The translations under genes and the position numbers were made by a program. The notes under the pieces were generated by a model. That model worked only from the letters and a program-made list of their open reading frames with translations, did no database searches and was not told the DNA's origin. Below are positions 25,303 through 35,890 of a DNA stretch of 64,000 bases, one piece after another. Position 1 is the first letter of the stretch. Each line of letters opens with the position of its first letter. The stretch comes from Valencia hispanica (lineage: Eukaryota > Chordata > Actinopteri > Cyprinodontiformes > Valenciidae), in contig OY747721.1 of the NCBI GenBank assembly GCA_963556495.2, positions 28,360,849-28,424,848 of the forward strand. Reading direction: 5' to 3'.

Positions 25303-26092
25303 ATTCAATTCAATTCAGTTTATTTATATAGCGCCAATTCACAACAGATGTCATCTCAAGGCACTTAACAAGAAGTCATTTCAATACAATTATACAAACA
25401 TTCCAATCAGTTAAAAAGTTTCCTATTTAAGGAATCCCAGCAGATTGCGTCAGTCATTGGCGTGAGGTTGGGCAGATTTCCAACCACAGCAATCCTTCAG
25501 CAATCCCTCATACTGAGCAAGCATGTAGCGACAGTGGAGAGGAAAAACTCCCCTTTAACAGGAAGAAACCTCCAACAGAACCAGGCTCAGTAGGAGCGGC
25601 CATCTGCCACGACCGTCTGGGGGTTTGAGAAGACAGAGCAGAACACAGAAGGAACAGAAGATCCGATATAAGAGAACTTTCTATGTTACAGAAAGTAAAA
25701 AGTTGATAACAGGACACAGTGGATCTTCAGTTACTGAGAGGATCATTCCAGTCGATGACCCCCGTCCAACAGGGCATTGCAGCCAAGCAGGATACCAGAC
25801 CAGGTGTATCTTCGATGGGGAGAAAAATACTGAGAGAAAACAAAGTTAACAGTCGAAATAACAGAATGTACTGTAATACAACTGGAGAGTCGTAGGAGAA
25901 AAGGAAGTAGCAGAGTGAAGAAAATTGGTAAGTCTGTCCTCCAGCAGTCTAAGCCTATAGCAGCATAACTACAGAGATAGCTCAGGATGACCTAAGCCAC
26001 TCTAACTATAAGCTTTATCAAAAAGGAAAGTTTTAAGCCTGGCCTTAAAAGTAAACAGAGTGTCTGCATCCAGCAGCTCGTGACACCAGATC
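25303..26092 (-). repeat. common teleost interspersed repeat, LINE-like tail
   Basis: Starts with ATTCAATTCAATTCAGTTTATTTATATAG read on the plus strand, then GCGCCAATTCACAACA, CAAGGCACTTAACA, GAGGAAAAACTCCC and GAAGAAACCTCCAACAGAACC. These phrases are familiar from a very abundant fish repeat. The A/T-rich pentamer-like tail sits at the left, so the element is probably a 3' end in minus orientation. The interior near 25990-26090 (TATCAAAAAGGAAAGTTTTAAGCC) is also typical. No coding sequence is visible. I am confident it is repetitive and much less sure of its class. Confidence 0.65.
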
Positions 26093-27199
26093 TAAATAAT
26101 TTATATTTCAGTTTAATTACTTCTCCGTATCTGTGTGTTTTTAGACTGACTTAATTTCTGACAGAGATGTACAGAGTAATGAGCCAACACTTCTTAAGTC
26201 TCAGACTCCACATTCAGTCATCTCTATGCCAATGAGATGTCTTTAATTATACCCACAACACAGCCGTCACACTAAGTTTTTATGGGCTTGTGCGTCTGGT
26301 TTTCTGGAATTGTTAAATGGACCTGAAGGACTCGCTTTAAAGCTGATTTAGATTATTCTATTGAGAATCATTTTTTAAGTGGAAAAATTGATGTTTTCCC
26401 TGTCTAGTGTGGCGAAGACATGCTGCGCTGTGTGATCCCACTGCCGCGCTCAGCAATTAACTGAAGCAACATCAGGGTGTGTGTGGAGAAAATGCATTTA
26501 GTCTCAGTTTGTTTTCTCTGAAGCAACACTCAAATGCCTGGATGTTAATCATGCTAACAGCAGGAGAGGGTCTGAACATTGAAGTGCTCAGACTTTAGCT
26601 GATTTGACCCTTTAAACTGGATTTTGCATGAGTACAAAGATCAGGGAATTCAAACTCTTATTCAGAACATATTTATCAGAAAATAAGTTGATTTTTGTTT
26701 CTTTTTTTGTAAATGGAGAGTCTGGTCATTTCATACTCTGTAGCACTGGTTGCTTTGAGCCCAACATTTTTTGGCTATGAAATTGAGCAATATGCAATGA
26801 GATAATTCATACCTTTTCTGTCAACTTATGATGGAAACTCATGTTCTATAATTGGCTCAAAGCCTTCTGTAGGGAAATACAGTAATATAACTTTGATAAA
26901 TAATGTCTACCACCATAAAAACATAATGTTGTTTTGGAAAAAAATAGATCATTTAAATGTTAATTATGATTCGTAATCACCACTTTACTCAATATTCATG
27001 AAAATACTTAACCACATAAACAAATTAATTACATGCAATAATTATTAAGCACATGGGTATGAAATTGTTCATGGCACAACAAGGAAGTAGGAAGGGACAA
27101 AACGGCTAAGAGTTAGCACCCTGGAGCCTTTTTTAATAAAACAATTTCAAACTTGCGTCCTCAAACACCATTATAGCCAGTCAGGTGTGATAGGAAGTA
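26093..27199. other. unrecognised intronic sequence
   Basis: No supported gene or repeat. Confidence 0.45.
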
Positions 27200-27420
27200 C
27201 CGATTGCATCAGGAATCTGAGAAGCTTGTTGTTTCTAATGGATAGGTTCACAGATGATGGGTGATGTGTAATGAGAGTAAGGAGCAGCTGGAGGAGAGCT
27301 TTGAGAAGTTGGTGGTATGCTCTGGAGATGAGAGGAATCAACATGTGTAGAACAAAGTCTGAATCCATATGACATAAGACAGAGAGTACTTCAAAAAGGG
27401 GAAGGATGGTGGATATATTG
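27200..27420 (+). pseudogene. RTE-like reverse-transcriptase scrap
   Basis: Phrases here match the reverse-transcriptase region of RTE-type LINEs frequent in fish: GATAGGTTCACAGATGA, GAGAGTAAGGAGCAGCTGG, GGTATGCTCTGGAGATGAG and AGAACAAAGTCTGAA. These correspond to DRFTDE, ESKEQLEES, YALERRG and a KTE-like motif. The segment that should encode the catalytic FADD between the first two phrases is missing. Only about 220 bp survive, directly upstream of the L2 LINE. Confidence 0.5.
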
Positions 27421-27870
27421 GACAAACTGTCTTGAATATGGAGCAACAACAAGGACAAGGACGCCTGTGTTTGGCTTTGACCCTGCCGCTGGCTTTAGTT
27501 TTTCCTGTGGTTTTCCTCCCCTTTTTTGTTCAGTTTTGGCTCTTTGCTGGAGATATTTTGCCTACTCTTGTCTCTGATCTGAATGCTCTGCTCTCTATTC
27601 GGTATGTTGTGTCGGACAACCAGGTCTTACCTTTAGTTGTTTTTCCTTTCCCGCCCCCGGCTGTCGGATCCTCTCTGGGGATTCTCTGTGCCACCTCTCT
27701 GTAACAGCGTAAATTATGGAGGAAGAGAAGAGGTATAAGATCTGGAATTCAGGTGAAACTCAGACTCCTATGGAGGCATGGGATCTCCGGTAAGTGAGCA
27801 CTCTTGTTCACCTTGCTCGTAGAGATGTTACCGGAGGGGTGTTTTTCACTGCAACACAGTTACTTTTGGG
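27421..27870 (+). other. possible 5' leader of the L2-clade LINE
   Basis: GC-richer sequence leading into the endonuclease frame. An open frame at 27432-27704 encodes a hydrophobic, Pro/Leu-rich peptide of no known family. It may be LINE 5' UTR; the boundary with the upstream RTE-like scrap is not resolved. Confidence 0.35.
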
Positions 27871-28764
27871 TTGTCTTTCCACACTCGTATCAACGCGGTG
27901 TCGTATCAGCTGTCAGTGAGTGGAGTACATGACTCCAATGGATCAAATCCACATTTCCTTCGTCCCATTTGGACGACCTCAGCGTGTAAGCCTTCTTCCG
28001 CCACTCTAAAGATGGCGGTACTAAATGCTCGTTCTATAACAAACAAATCATTTATATTGAATGACTTCATACAATCTAAGGATCTAGACTTTTTATTCTT
28101 GACTGAGACCTGGCAACGAACTGCTTATTATACATCACTTATTGAACTATGTCCAAATGTGTACTCCTTTGCTGACTGTCCTAGATTATCAGGTCGTGGA
28201 GGGGGCATTGCTACTGTTTACTCAAACCATTTCTCATGCCACCCTTCAAATCAGGGACATTTTTCGTCATTTCATATTAAGTTAGTAAAAATTGGAAGGA
28301 AGGATCCATTTTATTGTGGGGTTATTCATCGTCCACCGGGTCCCAATAATACATTTTTAAGGGATTTTAGCAATTTATTAACCTCTATTGTAAAGTTGTC
28401 CAGATTGATCATTGTTGTTGACTTCAATATCCATATTGATAATGTTTCTGATCAATTTGCAAGGACCATCATGGATTCTTTTAATTTTATTCAACATGTT
28501 AAAGGCCCAACTCATACTAGAGGCCATACTTTGGACTTTCTATTTACTTTAGAGCTGAGCATTGATGCTCTTTGTACTGATGACATTTGTATTTCTGATC
28601 ATCACTGTATTGCGTTCAACTTACATGTATCTGTAACACACTTGTCAACCAGTTGTAAGATTTACTCCCGGTTTTTAAACTCCACGGTTTTTAATAGGTT
28701 TTCCGATGCTTTTAGTTTGATTCTATCACCTATCATCTATATTAGACAGTATTTGTCCATTTAA
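27871..28764 (+). pseudogene. LINE endonuclease domain, open frame of 297 codons
   Basis: An open frame with the motifs of the LINE apurinic/apyrimidinic endonuclease: LNARS with Asn near residue 52, LTETW with Glu near 79, RPPG near 154, DFNIH near 184-188, THTRGHTLD near 214-222, and SDHH near 242-245. The usual Gly of GDFN is Val here (VDFN), at a residue next to catalytic ones. The frame has no convincing ATG; the open frame simply begins after an upstream stop. It ends in a stop where the family would continue to reverse transcriptase, so the original single large protein is broken. Confidence 0.85.
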
Positions 28765-29520
28765 AACTAGATTAGTACCACTTTTAAATGATAGTGGAAG
28801 AAATCTCGTTTAAATGTCCACTATCTGCACTTAAAGGATCTTTCCTTGTTTTTTAACAATAATGTTAGAGAAGAATCTCAGTTGACCAGAATTATTGTTA
28901 AAATGAAGATGTCGTCTTGTGATTTAGATATTTTACCAACATCCATGCTTAAAAATGCCGTGTATACTATTTGTCCAAATATGCTCACTATTATAAATGG
29001 TTAAATAACCTCTGGTAGAGTACCTATCTATTATAAGACTGCTATTATCCACCCTCTTCTAGAAAATTAGAACTTGGATCCCACTGTTGCTGGTAGCTAC
29101 AGACCAATATAAAAGCTTCCCTTTCTTGCTAAGATTTTGGAAAAAGCAGTAGCAAATAAACTAACTTCTGCTCTTGAAAATCATGGCTTGAGTTCCAGTC
29201 AGGTTTCCGGGGGTCTCCACTCAACTGAGACAGCCCTGCTGAGGGTTACTAATGACATTTTGATGCAGACTGATTAAGGGAATTGTTCAATCTTACTTTT
29301 GTCTGATCTTACATCCGCCTTTGATACAGTTGATGATAGAGTATTGCTTGACAGACTGAGGTGTTAGGTTGTCATATCCGGTTCTGCCTTGGATTGGGTT
29401 TCTTCCTATCTATCTGATAGGTCTTTCTTTCAGATCCACCCCACATCCAGTCAATTATGGTGTACCTCAGGGTTCTGTGTTGGGACCGCTTTTTTTCTCC
29501 ATGTACTTACTTTCTCTGGG
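28765..29520 (+). pseudogene. LINE reverse-transcriptase fragment, frameshifted
   Basis: Translation in shifting frames with several stops gives ILPTSMLKNAV, a stop-interrupted AGSYRPI then LPFLAKILEKAVANKLTS, STETALLRVTNDIL, LLLSDLTSAFDTVDDRVLLDRL and, near 29450-29510, YGVPQGSVLGPLFFSMYLL. These are RT blocks including the first catalytic Asp (SDLTSAFDTVD). The block that would carry the YADD aspartates is deleted. Confidence 0.82.
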
Positions 29521-29539
29521 ATACATTATATCAACTTCA

Positions 29540-29906
29540 GGTTCTCACCTGCAACTCCATCTTGAAGAGACTGCACTGGCTTCCAGTCGAATTTACAGTT
29601 CAGTTTAAAATCATTTTTATGTCTTGGAAAGCTGATGACGGACAAGCACCAACTTATATCAGAGGGCTTTTACATTTATATATTCCAAACAGATCACTAA
29701 GATCCGGTGGCCAAAGTCTAATGGTAATTCCTCCAACAAGACTAAAAACAAAGGGAGAAAGAGCCTTTTGCTCTTTTGCTCTAAGGCTATGGAATTCACT
29801 ACCGTTGGATTTGAGATTGGTAGACTCTTTGGCCTTGTTAAAAGCTCAGTTAAAGACCTATCTTTTTAAAATTGCTTTTCTTAATTGTAGAAATTGCTTC
29901 CTGTAA
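29540..29906 (+). pseudogene. LINE C-terminal domain fragment
   Basis: Open frame carrying the conserved tail after the RT: LTCNSILKRLHWLPVEF, FKIIFMSWKADDGQAPTYI, NRSLRSGGQSLMVIPPTR, TKGERAFCSFALRLWNSLP and LKAQLKTYLFKIAF. The pattern (LHWLPV...APTYI...RAFS..A..LWN.LP) is diagnostic of L2/Rex-type fish LINEs. A stop at 29904-29906 is followed by the 3' UTR. Confidence 0.85.
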
Positions 29907-30015
29907 TACGTATTCTTCGTCTGTTTACTTTACCAACTGTATTTGTAAATGTTGTGTGTTGTAAAGAACCTTGTGATCTTATATCTTGAAAGGTGCTCTG
30001 TAAATACAATTTTAC

Positions 30016-31796
30016 TTTACATCCAAGCTCACAATGTGAGCCATATTAAACTCAATCAGCTGCTGCTAATGCTGCTGTCTAAGAGGAATCCTCTTTGTTC
30101 TCTGACCTTCGCTTACTACGTTATTTAGACACCCGTAACTGCTCTGCATATGGATCACATCCTGTCCAAACAGAACTTCTTGATCCTGAAATGTTTCCAT
30201 CAGAAAGTGGCTTAAATATCATCTGGGGTATTTTGGTATGATGCCCGTATACATATTTAGAATAATTGTATCAAATACAGTGTATCATTGTTATTTAAAA
30301 AAAAATAATAGCTACTCTTAGGAGATATTTAAAGGTTCTCACAATCTGCAAGGCTTCTGTGTTTTAAGTTTTCTTTTCTCCCCTGCCTGTACAAAGAGTT
30401 CTCATCAGCATCCACCCTTTATTGGTTTTCCATTTGAAACCTAATTGTCCCTTCAGAGGGCAAATTCACTTTGTTAAAGCATGCATTGTAAAAGCTGAAA
30501 CTCCTCTCTGGGACTTAATCACACAACTTTATTGATCTGTTACCTCTTCCTTTCTTTTGCTCTGTGTTTCTACTCTGGTTTAAATAAGCTTTTTGTACAT
30601 TTTGCCAGTGCATTTCAGCATATTTTAACAGTTAACATGACATGGTGGCATTGTTGGCGGATTTGTATAGAAATGCAATGTAGATTAAAGTGGGTGCTGG
30701 AAGGGCTTTAAAAGTTTGGTACCCAACTTAGCCCAAAGATAACCAACACCAACTTTGAACGCAGACACACTCAATACATCTTCCTCTTACCGTTTGTCGT
30801 CTCCGTTTCCCTGCTCTTCATCTTCATCCCCTCTTCACTGTGTGTGATGAGCAAAGCCATTATATGTGTGAGTGGAGCAGCAGGCCCATTTATTTAGATT
30901 AGAGCCTCATTGTTGAAGGACGTGAGCAGCAGATGGGCTTTCTGCTTTGGCTGTCTGGCCGAGTCTTTACGGACCTGTTCTGACTGTCAGCCGACCGAGA
31001 TGATGATTAAAGAAAGTGTTCCGATCTGCCCTTTCCTTCATTATTATTGTTTTTTTTTTTATCTTCAACAAAATTCGCTGTCTGCAAATTTCCTGCTTTC
31101 TTTCCTGAAAGATTTTAAAATTCTTTACTCTCTCAATGGATTAAAAGCATTCTTCTGGTGTAACTAATTACATTTGATTGCTTCCACTGCAACACATGAT
31201 CATTAAGCTTCCTATGGGCTTTAGTCCAGCACATAAACACTGTTTCTAGATGGTGGTAGGCCTTAGAAAAGGCTAACAAAGGTCAGTAAAGGTTTTCCCT
31301 TCCCTGATGGCCTTTTAATAATCTCTCTCTCTGTTCAGAAAGCCTCCTCTCTTCCTGTTCTACTGTGACCAACCTCCAACCCCCACACCTAACGTCTTTC
31401 TATTTTCTTCCATCCTCCTCCTCCAGCCTGCTCTGTCATTATTGCCTTCACTGTGCTACTGATTCTGCTACCTTGTTTTTGCATTTCCATTCTTGTTGTT
31501 CGCCCTGACCCCTGCTGAGCCAACAAAATCTGTTTAAAAATGTCAGTTTGGTGGTTGGTATTAATATACTGTAGTATGATGAAGTGTGGTGAAAAACATT
31601 TAACAAAACTTTTAGAAAATGGCTCTTAATTCTTTGTTTTCATGATTTCTCTCTTTGTATTCTGTATCTTTCAAACTATACATTTTTTTAATTTCTATCA
31701 TGTTTGTCTGTAGTCTCTGCTGTTTTACACAATTTTTACATCTCTTTCGAGTGGACCACATAATGTTGTTGGAAACTGTTTTATGCCTGACTGAAA
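30016..31796. other. unrecognised intronic sequence
   Basis: About 1.8 kb without supported genes or repeats; pyrimidine-rich patch at 31320-31440. Confidence 0.45.
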
Positions 31797-32040
31797 TACA
31801 CTGCTCAAAAAAAGAAAGAGAACACTTAAACAACACAATGTAACTCCAAGTCAATCACACTTCTGTGAAATCAAACTGTCCACTTAGGAAGCAACACTGA
31901 TTGACAATCAATTTCACATGCTGTTTTGTAAATGAATAGACAACAGGTGGAAATTATAGCCAATTAGCAAGACACCACCAATAAAGGAGTGGTTCTGCAA
32001 GTGGTGACCACAGATCATTTCTCAGTTCCTATGCTATCTT
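31797..32040 (+). mobile_element. Tc1/mariner element, 5' terminal fragment
   Basis: Begins with TA then CACTGCTCAAAAAAAG, followed by AGAACACTTAAACAACACAA, CTCCAAGTCAATCACACTTC, CATGCTGTTTTGTAAATG, CAACAGGTGGAAATTATAG and AAAGGAGTGGTTCTGCAAG. I recognise this order from the 5' end of a widespread vertebrate Tc1/mariner family. It stops before the transposase start and is followed at once by a tRNA-like sequence. Confidence 0.75.
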
Positions 32041-32045
32041 TATGG

Positions 32046-32118
32046 GTGGCTGTAGCTCAGTGGTAGAGTTGTCAGCCTGCAACCCAGAAATTGTGGGTTC
32101 GATTCCAGCTTCCACATG
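32046..32118 (+). mobile_element. tRNA-derived SINE head
   Basis: Carries a perfect internal pol III promoter: A box TAGCTCAGTGG at 32053-32063 and B box GGTTCGATTCC at 32096-32106, spaced as in a tRNA. A GTGG/CCAC pair brackets it like the acceptor stem; the T stem pairs partly. The sequence resembles the GGCTGTAGCTCAGTGG head of common teleost SINEs. The usual SINE body with the CAAGACACTGAACCCC-type motif is missing, so it is a truncated SINE or tRNA pseudogene. It is not a functional tRNA gene: several stem mismatches and no clean acceptor stem. Confidence 0.75.
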
Positions 32119-33869
32119 CTATATTTAGCCATATTCCCCACCTATGGATCATTTTGCATCTTTTGGTATATTTAATACTGCAAAATTATTATTATTTTTT
32201 TTTTAGCTTGAGTGTAACAATATACATTCATGAACAACTAGGACTCATAACTGTCCATATGCATCTTTTTCTGGTCATTCAGCAATCCACAGAAGCATTG
32301 TTGGATGCATCTTCTGCAATTAATTCAGCAGTTCTCCCAGATGCAAAGATCAACAGGACCAAATGCATCACAAAGGGAGAGCACATGAACAGCAAAGATG
32401 GAACTGTGACAGTACATGTGCTATGTAGATGGAAAATGATCTCACATTTTTCACCTTTAGTCATTGTTTTGTTCCATTACCCTTAGTGAGAGAACATATA
32501 CTGAGAAATATCTCTGCTTTCATATTTGTGTTACAGTGGTATTTCAATTTACAGAACATTTTTATCACTGTTCTTAGACAAACAGTGTTCGAGGTTTGAA
32601 TGATCACTTGGATAATTTTTGGAGAACTGATATTCCTCTCTGAGATTGAAGGATAGATGAATCTTAAATTATTATTATTTATTTATGCATTCTCTCCATT
32701 TTGTTCTAGTTTATTTTTGTAAAGAGTACATAAGATATATGTAAAATTTTTCTTCATATGCTTGTTTTGCATTGTGTGAGAATAACAGGTCAAATGTGTG
32801 CACAGCAAATTTAGATTGAGGGTTGACATTCAAAGTATTGCATCAGCCTTTTTTCTTGAGTAAAAATTTAAAAAATATCACTATTTTCCAATGTAAGAAC
32901 ATAGTACTTAAAAAAAACTGAAATAAGATGTTTAGGCTTTGTTGTGTCTCTTTAATTAGTTTGTGCAATTTTGCCAACAGGTATAACTGAAATTTAACTT
33001 TTTGACGTATTTAAGAATTGAAGTACACTCAGTTTCTGCCTGCAAAGATAATCATTCATAAGATAAAAGGGAATAGAATTGAAGGTGCAAGAAAAAACTA
33101 ACTGTAACCAGCTATTTGAGATTTCCAAAACATTCTATCTGCAGATCACAAGAAAAGAGAACAAATCAAATATATTTTTCCTTTATGAGAGCATATCTCT
33201 CGTTAATTAATGCTTTAGTGACAAGCTCTCTTGCTAAACATCATAATTTTTCTTGCGCCTCGCCACTGAAAGGATGAAGGGAGGAAAATACATTTCTCTA
33301 GCAGCTCACACAATCACAGACGAGCAGAGGATTGATTTCTGCCCTTCAGCGAGGGTATCAATGTGGCCGTTGTTTTGTGGCTCCACTGAGCGTGACACAG
33401 CAGCTCAGCAAACCTCGAAATGTCACACTGACCACACACCGGCCGGCTGAATGCATGGATGAATAGTCGGTCAGAATTGCAGTGCATTCTGGCCAAAAGG
33501 TGTTTTTCATCAACATCCAATCAAAGATCGCCTTCAGGGCGATCAGAGGGACATCCTTTGGGGAAATGCTAGTAAAGATATTGACACAGAGAGATAGAGA
33601 TGTATGTGTGTGTGATAGAAACATTCACCTATCTATTTCTTTGTCATTGTTTTCAACATAAAACATTTTTTATATTCTTCCAAAACAGCTGCCTCTACTG
33701 ACCTTGACATCAGAACAATCAAATATTCTGCAGATATGCTCGAAAAGCTTAAAACTAATCTAAAAATTGGTGTTCAGCAAAAAGGATTCAAAGTGTAAAA
33801 TTTGTAAATAGGGTGGGTATTTTAGCATTTAAGATACAGTGATAGGTTGTATCTTTAGTGCTGAAATTG
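32119..33869. other. unrecognised intronic sequence
   Basis: An open frame of about 131 codons (32091-32486) starts inside the SINE head and resembles no protein. Otherwise AT-rich with nothing recognised. Confidence 0.45.
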
Positions 33870-34068
33870 AAGCTATTAAAAGGAACAAGTGAAAATACTA
33901 GCAGGCACCACAGTTAGAATGTACTGTGAAGATGCAGGACTAATTTGGTCTTTAAAAGATGGTTCAACTATTAACAAGTAGTTCAAATCAACAAAAAAAT
34001 TAGGATACACATGGCTGTGATTATCAATGAGGAAAAAACTGATGCTGCTATGCGATGCCTCATTTTGC
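33870..34068 (-). mobile_element. possible 3' part of the Tc1 relic split by piggyBac
   Basis: This lies immediately left of the piggyBac TTAA. On the minus strand it would follow the transposase C-terminus seen at 35891 onward. Some words fit the 3' UTR of that Tc1 family (CACAGCCATGTGTA, TTTTAAAGACC), but the match is weak. Called mainly from position. Confidence 0.35.
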
Positions 34069-34290
34069 TTAACCCTTAAACAGGCACAAGTGGAAATCAA
34101 ATCTTTAAAAATGATTTAATCTTAATATTATAGTATTTAAGATCTAAGTAAAACCTTTTCCTCATTATTTTTTTTAATATCTTGTGTATTTTTTATTTTA
34201 TGAGTAGTCTCCCGGGATACATTGCCTTATTAAGGTAAATAAACGAGTCAAAATGGTAAACATAAACATTTAATGTGAAGAAGAAAAATT

Positions 34291-34293
<3 letters not shown>

Positions 34294-34372
<79 letters not shown>
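34294..34372. repeat. (AT)n microsatellite
   Basis: Essentially pure alternating AT for about 79 bp inside the piggyBac element; self-complementary and probably length-variable between individuals. Confidence 0.97.
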
Positions 34373-34374
<2 letters not shown>

Positions 34375-34591
34375 ATAGTTGATTGCTCTCTGGGTATACT
34401 TTCCTCTTTCAATAAATAGAGGGCATCTTATTTCCCCCACCCTTCCTGTCTAATAAGCAGGCCGGTAACTCAAACCTGAACTTATTTGTACCTGAAAAAA
34501 ACATCTAATAACTATAACTGATTTACAAAGAAAAAGGCACTCACAAATTAACAATCAAGTTGCCTTTTTTCCATCTCTTTTCTATTTCTTT

Positions 34592-35161
34592 CTATATTTT
34601 CTTGTTGTGGAACAGTTGGAAGCAGTTAAGTGGGCTTTTTCCAGTAACGATGCACAGACGAACACCACATTTACTGCACAAAATTGTTGTCTGTCCGTCT
34701 GGACATAATCTGCACCTTCCCTTCTCAGTAAAAACTGGGAAGTGATCCACTTGATCATAACAGACATCGGCCACTGGTCTTGGGGTTGTTGGTCTCTGGA
34801 TGCATCTGGTGGGACTGTGCATATCCATGTCTGCTCCCCTGGATGGCCTTCCCTTCTTCTTTCCACCATGGATAAGTGCATCCGCAACCTCTAGCTTGAA
34901 TGTCTTGAGCTTTTTGTGCTTTTGCACAATGCTCTTGCCATCTCTGCAATATAGCAACCATCCATTGCTGACTGGTATATCAGCCATTTGCCAAAAGAGG
35001 CACAGGTACCACCGGTGGGACTTTGAAGGAGTGCGATACAAGGCCACTATCATGTCAGCAAGATCAACTCCTCCCATGTGGACATTGTATTGTGACACTA
35101 TGTTTGGGCAAGGAACAGCAACTCTTCTTCTCTCCTCTCTGGAAAAACACCTTACTTTCAA
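34592..35161 (-). pseudogene. piggyBac transposase, C-terminal fragment
   Basis: An open frame of 189 codons matching the last third of a piggyBac transposase. CFSREERRRVAVPCP near residues 5-19 leads into SQYNVHMGGVDLAD (24-36), which includes the third catalytic Asp of the DDD triad. RWYLCLFWQMAD with an NGWLLY motif follows (50-71). Near the C-terminus is a cysteine-rich domain with Cys at about 150, 153, 162, 165, 170 and 180 and a following His, the zinc-binding DNA-recognition module of the family. The first two catalytic Asp regions are missing. There is no ATG at the start; the frame begins with TTG at the deletion junction and is offset from the N-terminal piece. The long intact frame is notable, but a domesticated role is only speculation. 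Confidence 0.88.
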
Positions 35162-35406
35162 TGAAAGCTCTCTATCTCTAGCTCATGCTGAGAGAAGATG
35201 ACTTTCTCATCTTCATCACTGGTTGAGCCAGAATCTGAAGACCTTGCAGGAATGTTCTCCATCACCCTCATCCTCTCCTCCATTCCTGTACTTGCGTTTC
35301 TTTTTCCATAAAGACAGCTAGCCAAAATACCCTGAGCCAAAATAGAAATTTCTGTTGAAACATTGAAGTATAAAAAATACATTTGGGCTATTATGCATGA
35401 CAACAT
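35158..35406 (-). pseudogene. piggyBac transposase, N-terminal acidic fragment
   Basis: Short minus-strand frame rich in acidic and Ser residues (PARSSDSGSTSDEDEK), as in the N-terminal tails of piggyBac transposases. It ends in a stop at 35158, in a different frame from the C-terminal piece, so the two cannot be read as one protein without a shift. Assignment depends on context inside the element. Confidence 0.5.
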
Positions 35407-35890
35407 ATCATTCTGTAGTAAATATTAACATATGTTCCAGTTTGAGAAGCAAATATTGAAGAATACACCTTAGCATATCAGCATTTTCGAACCCTAATCT
35501 GGCAATGTATCTCGTGGGATACATACATTTCTAAGCTCTCTAAATAACTGTAAAACATAATTAGAACTATTTTTTTCTCATGACATTAAGACAATAGTCT
35601 TAATTTGTTTTGCAAGTTTAGATTCTTGTTTTAGTAGAAATAAGTATAATTTATAAGTAATGACTTACACTGTTGGTGGCATGTCCTGCACCACTGGCGA
35701 CCATGATGGATTCTGTGGAGTCTGACTAAACGATGACAGATGACCTCAACCACATCAAGTGACCCACACACTAATGCCAGGCAAAACTATTGATAAAACA
35801 TAACTTGATTAAAAAAGCCTCTCTTAATTCCCCCCACATGATGTAAAAGAGTGTGTATCCCCTGGTGCACGTTGCCTGTTTAAGGGTTAA

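Larger units (their letters stand above)
27871..30015 (+). mobile_element. L2-clade LINE, degenerate, internally deleted
   Basis: Contains, in order, an apurinic-type endonuclease domain (27871-28764), a reverse-transcriptase region with stops and shifts (28765-29520), and the conserved C-terminal tail (29540-29906). The 3' UTR has GTTGTAAAGAACCTTGTGA, GGTGCTCTGTAAATACAA and an A/T-rich end at about 30015. The order and motifs (YRPI.LPFLAKILEK, DLTSAFDTVD, GVPQGSVLGPLFF, LHWLPV) are those of L2/CR1-group non-LTR retrotransposons. The catalytic YADD block is absent: sequence jumps from just after GPLFFSMYLLSLG to the post-RT LKRLHWLPV segment. A dead copy. Confidence 0.88.
34073..35886 (-). 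mobile_element. piggyBac-superfamily transposon, internally deleted
   Basis: Terminal inverted repeats CCCTTAAACAGGC on the left and GCCTGTTTAAGGG on the right, flanked on both sides by TTAA (34069-34072 and 35887-35890), the invariant piggyBac target. The 1814-bp interior carries the two ends of a minus-strand piggyBac transposase (35406-35158 and 35161-34592) but lacks the middle of the catalytic domain, so it is a deletion derivative. An AT repeat of about 79 bp sits near the left end. It is inserted in a Tc1 transposase relic that continues to its right. Confidence 0.9.

Noticed and set aside
32091..32486. 131-codon plus-strand frame
   Set aside because: Starts inside the SINE head, is AT-driven and hydrophobic, and matches nothing; no splice or promoter context.
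33253..33624. Overlapping frames of 65-88 codons
   Set aside because: Slightly GC-richer than the surroundings but no motif, splice site or repeat signature supports a feature.
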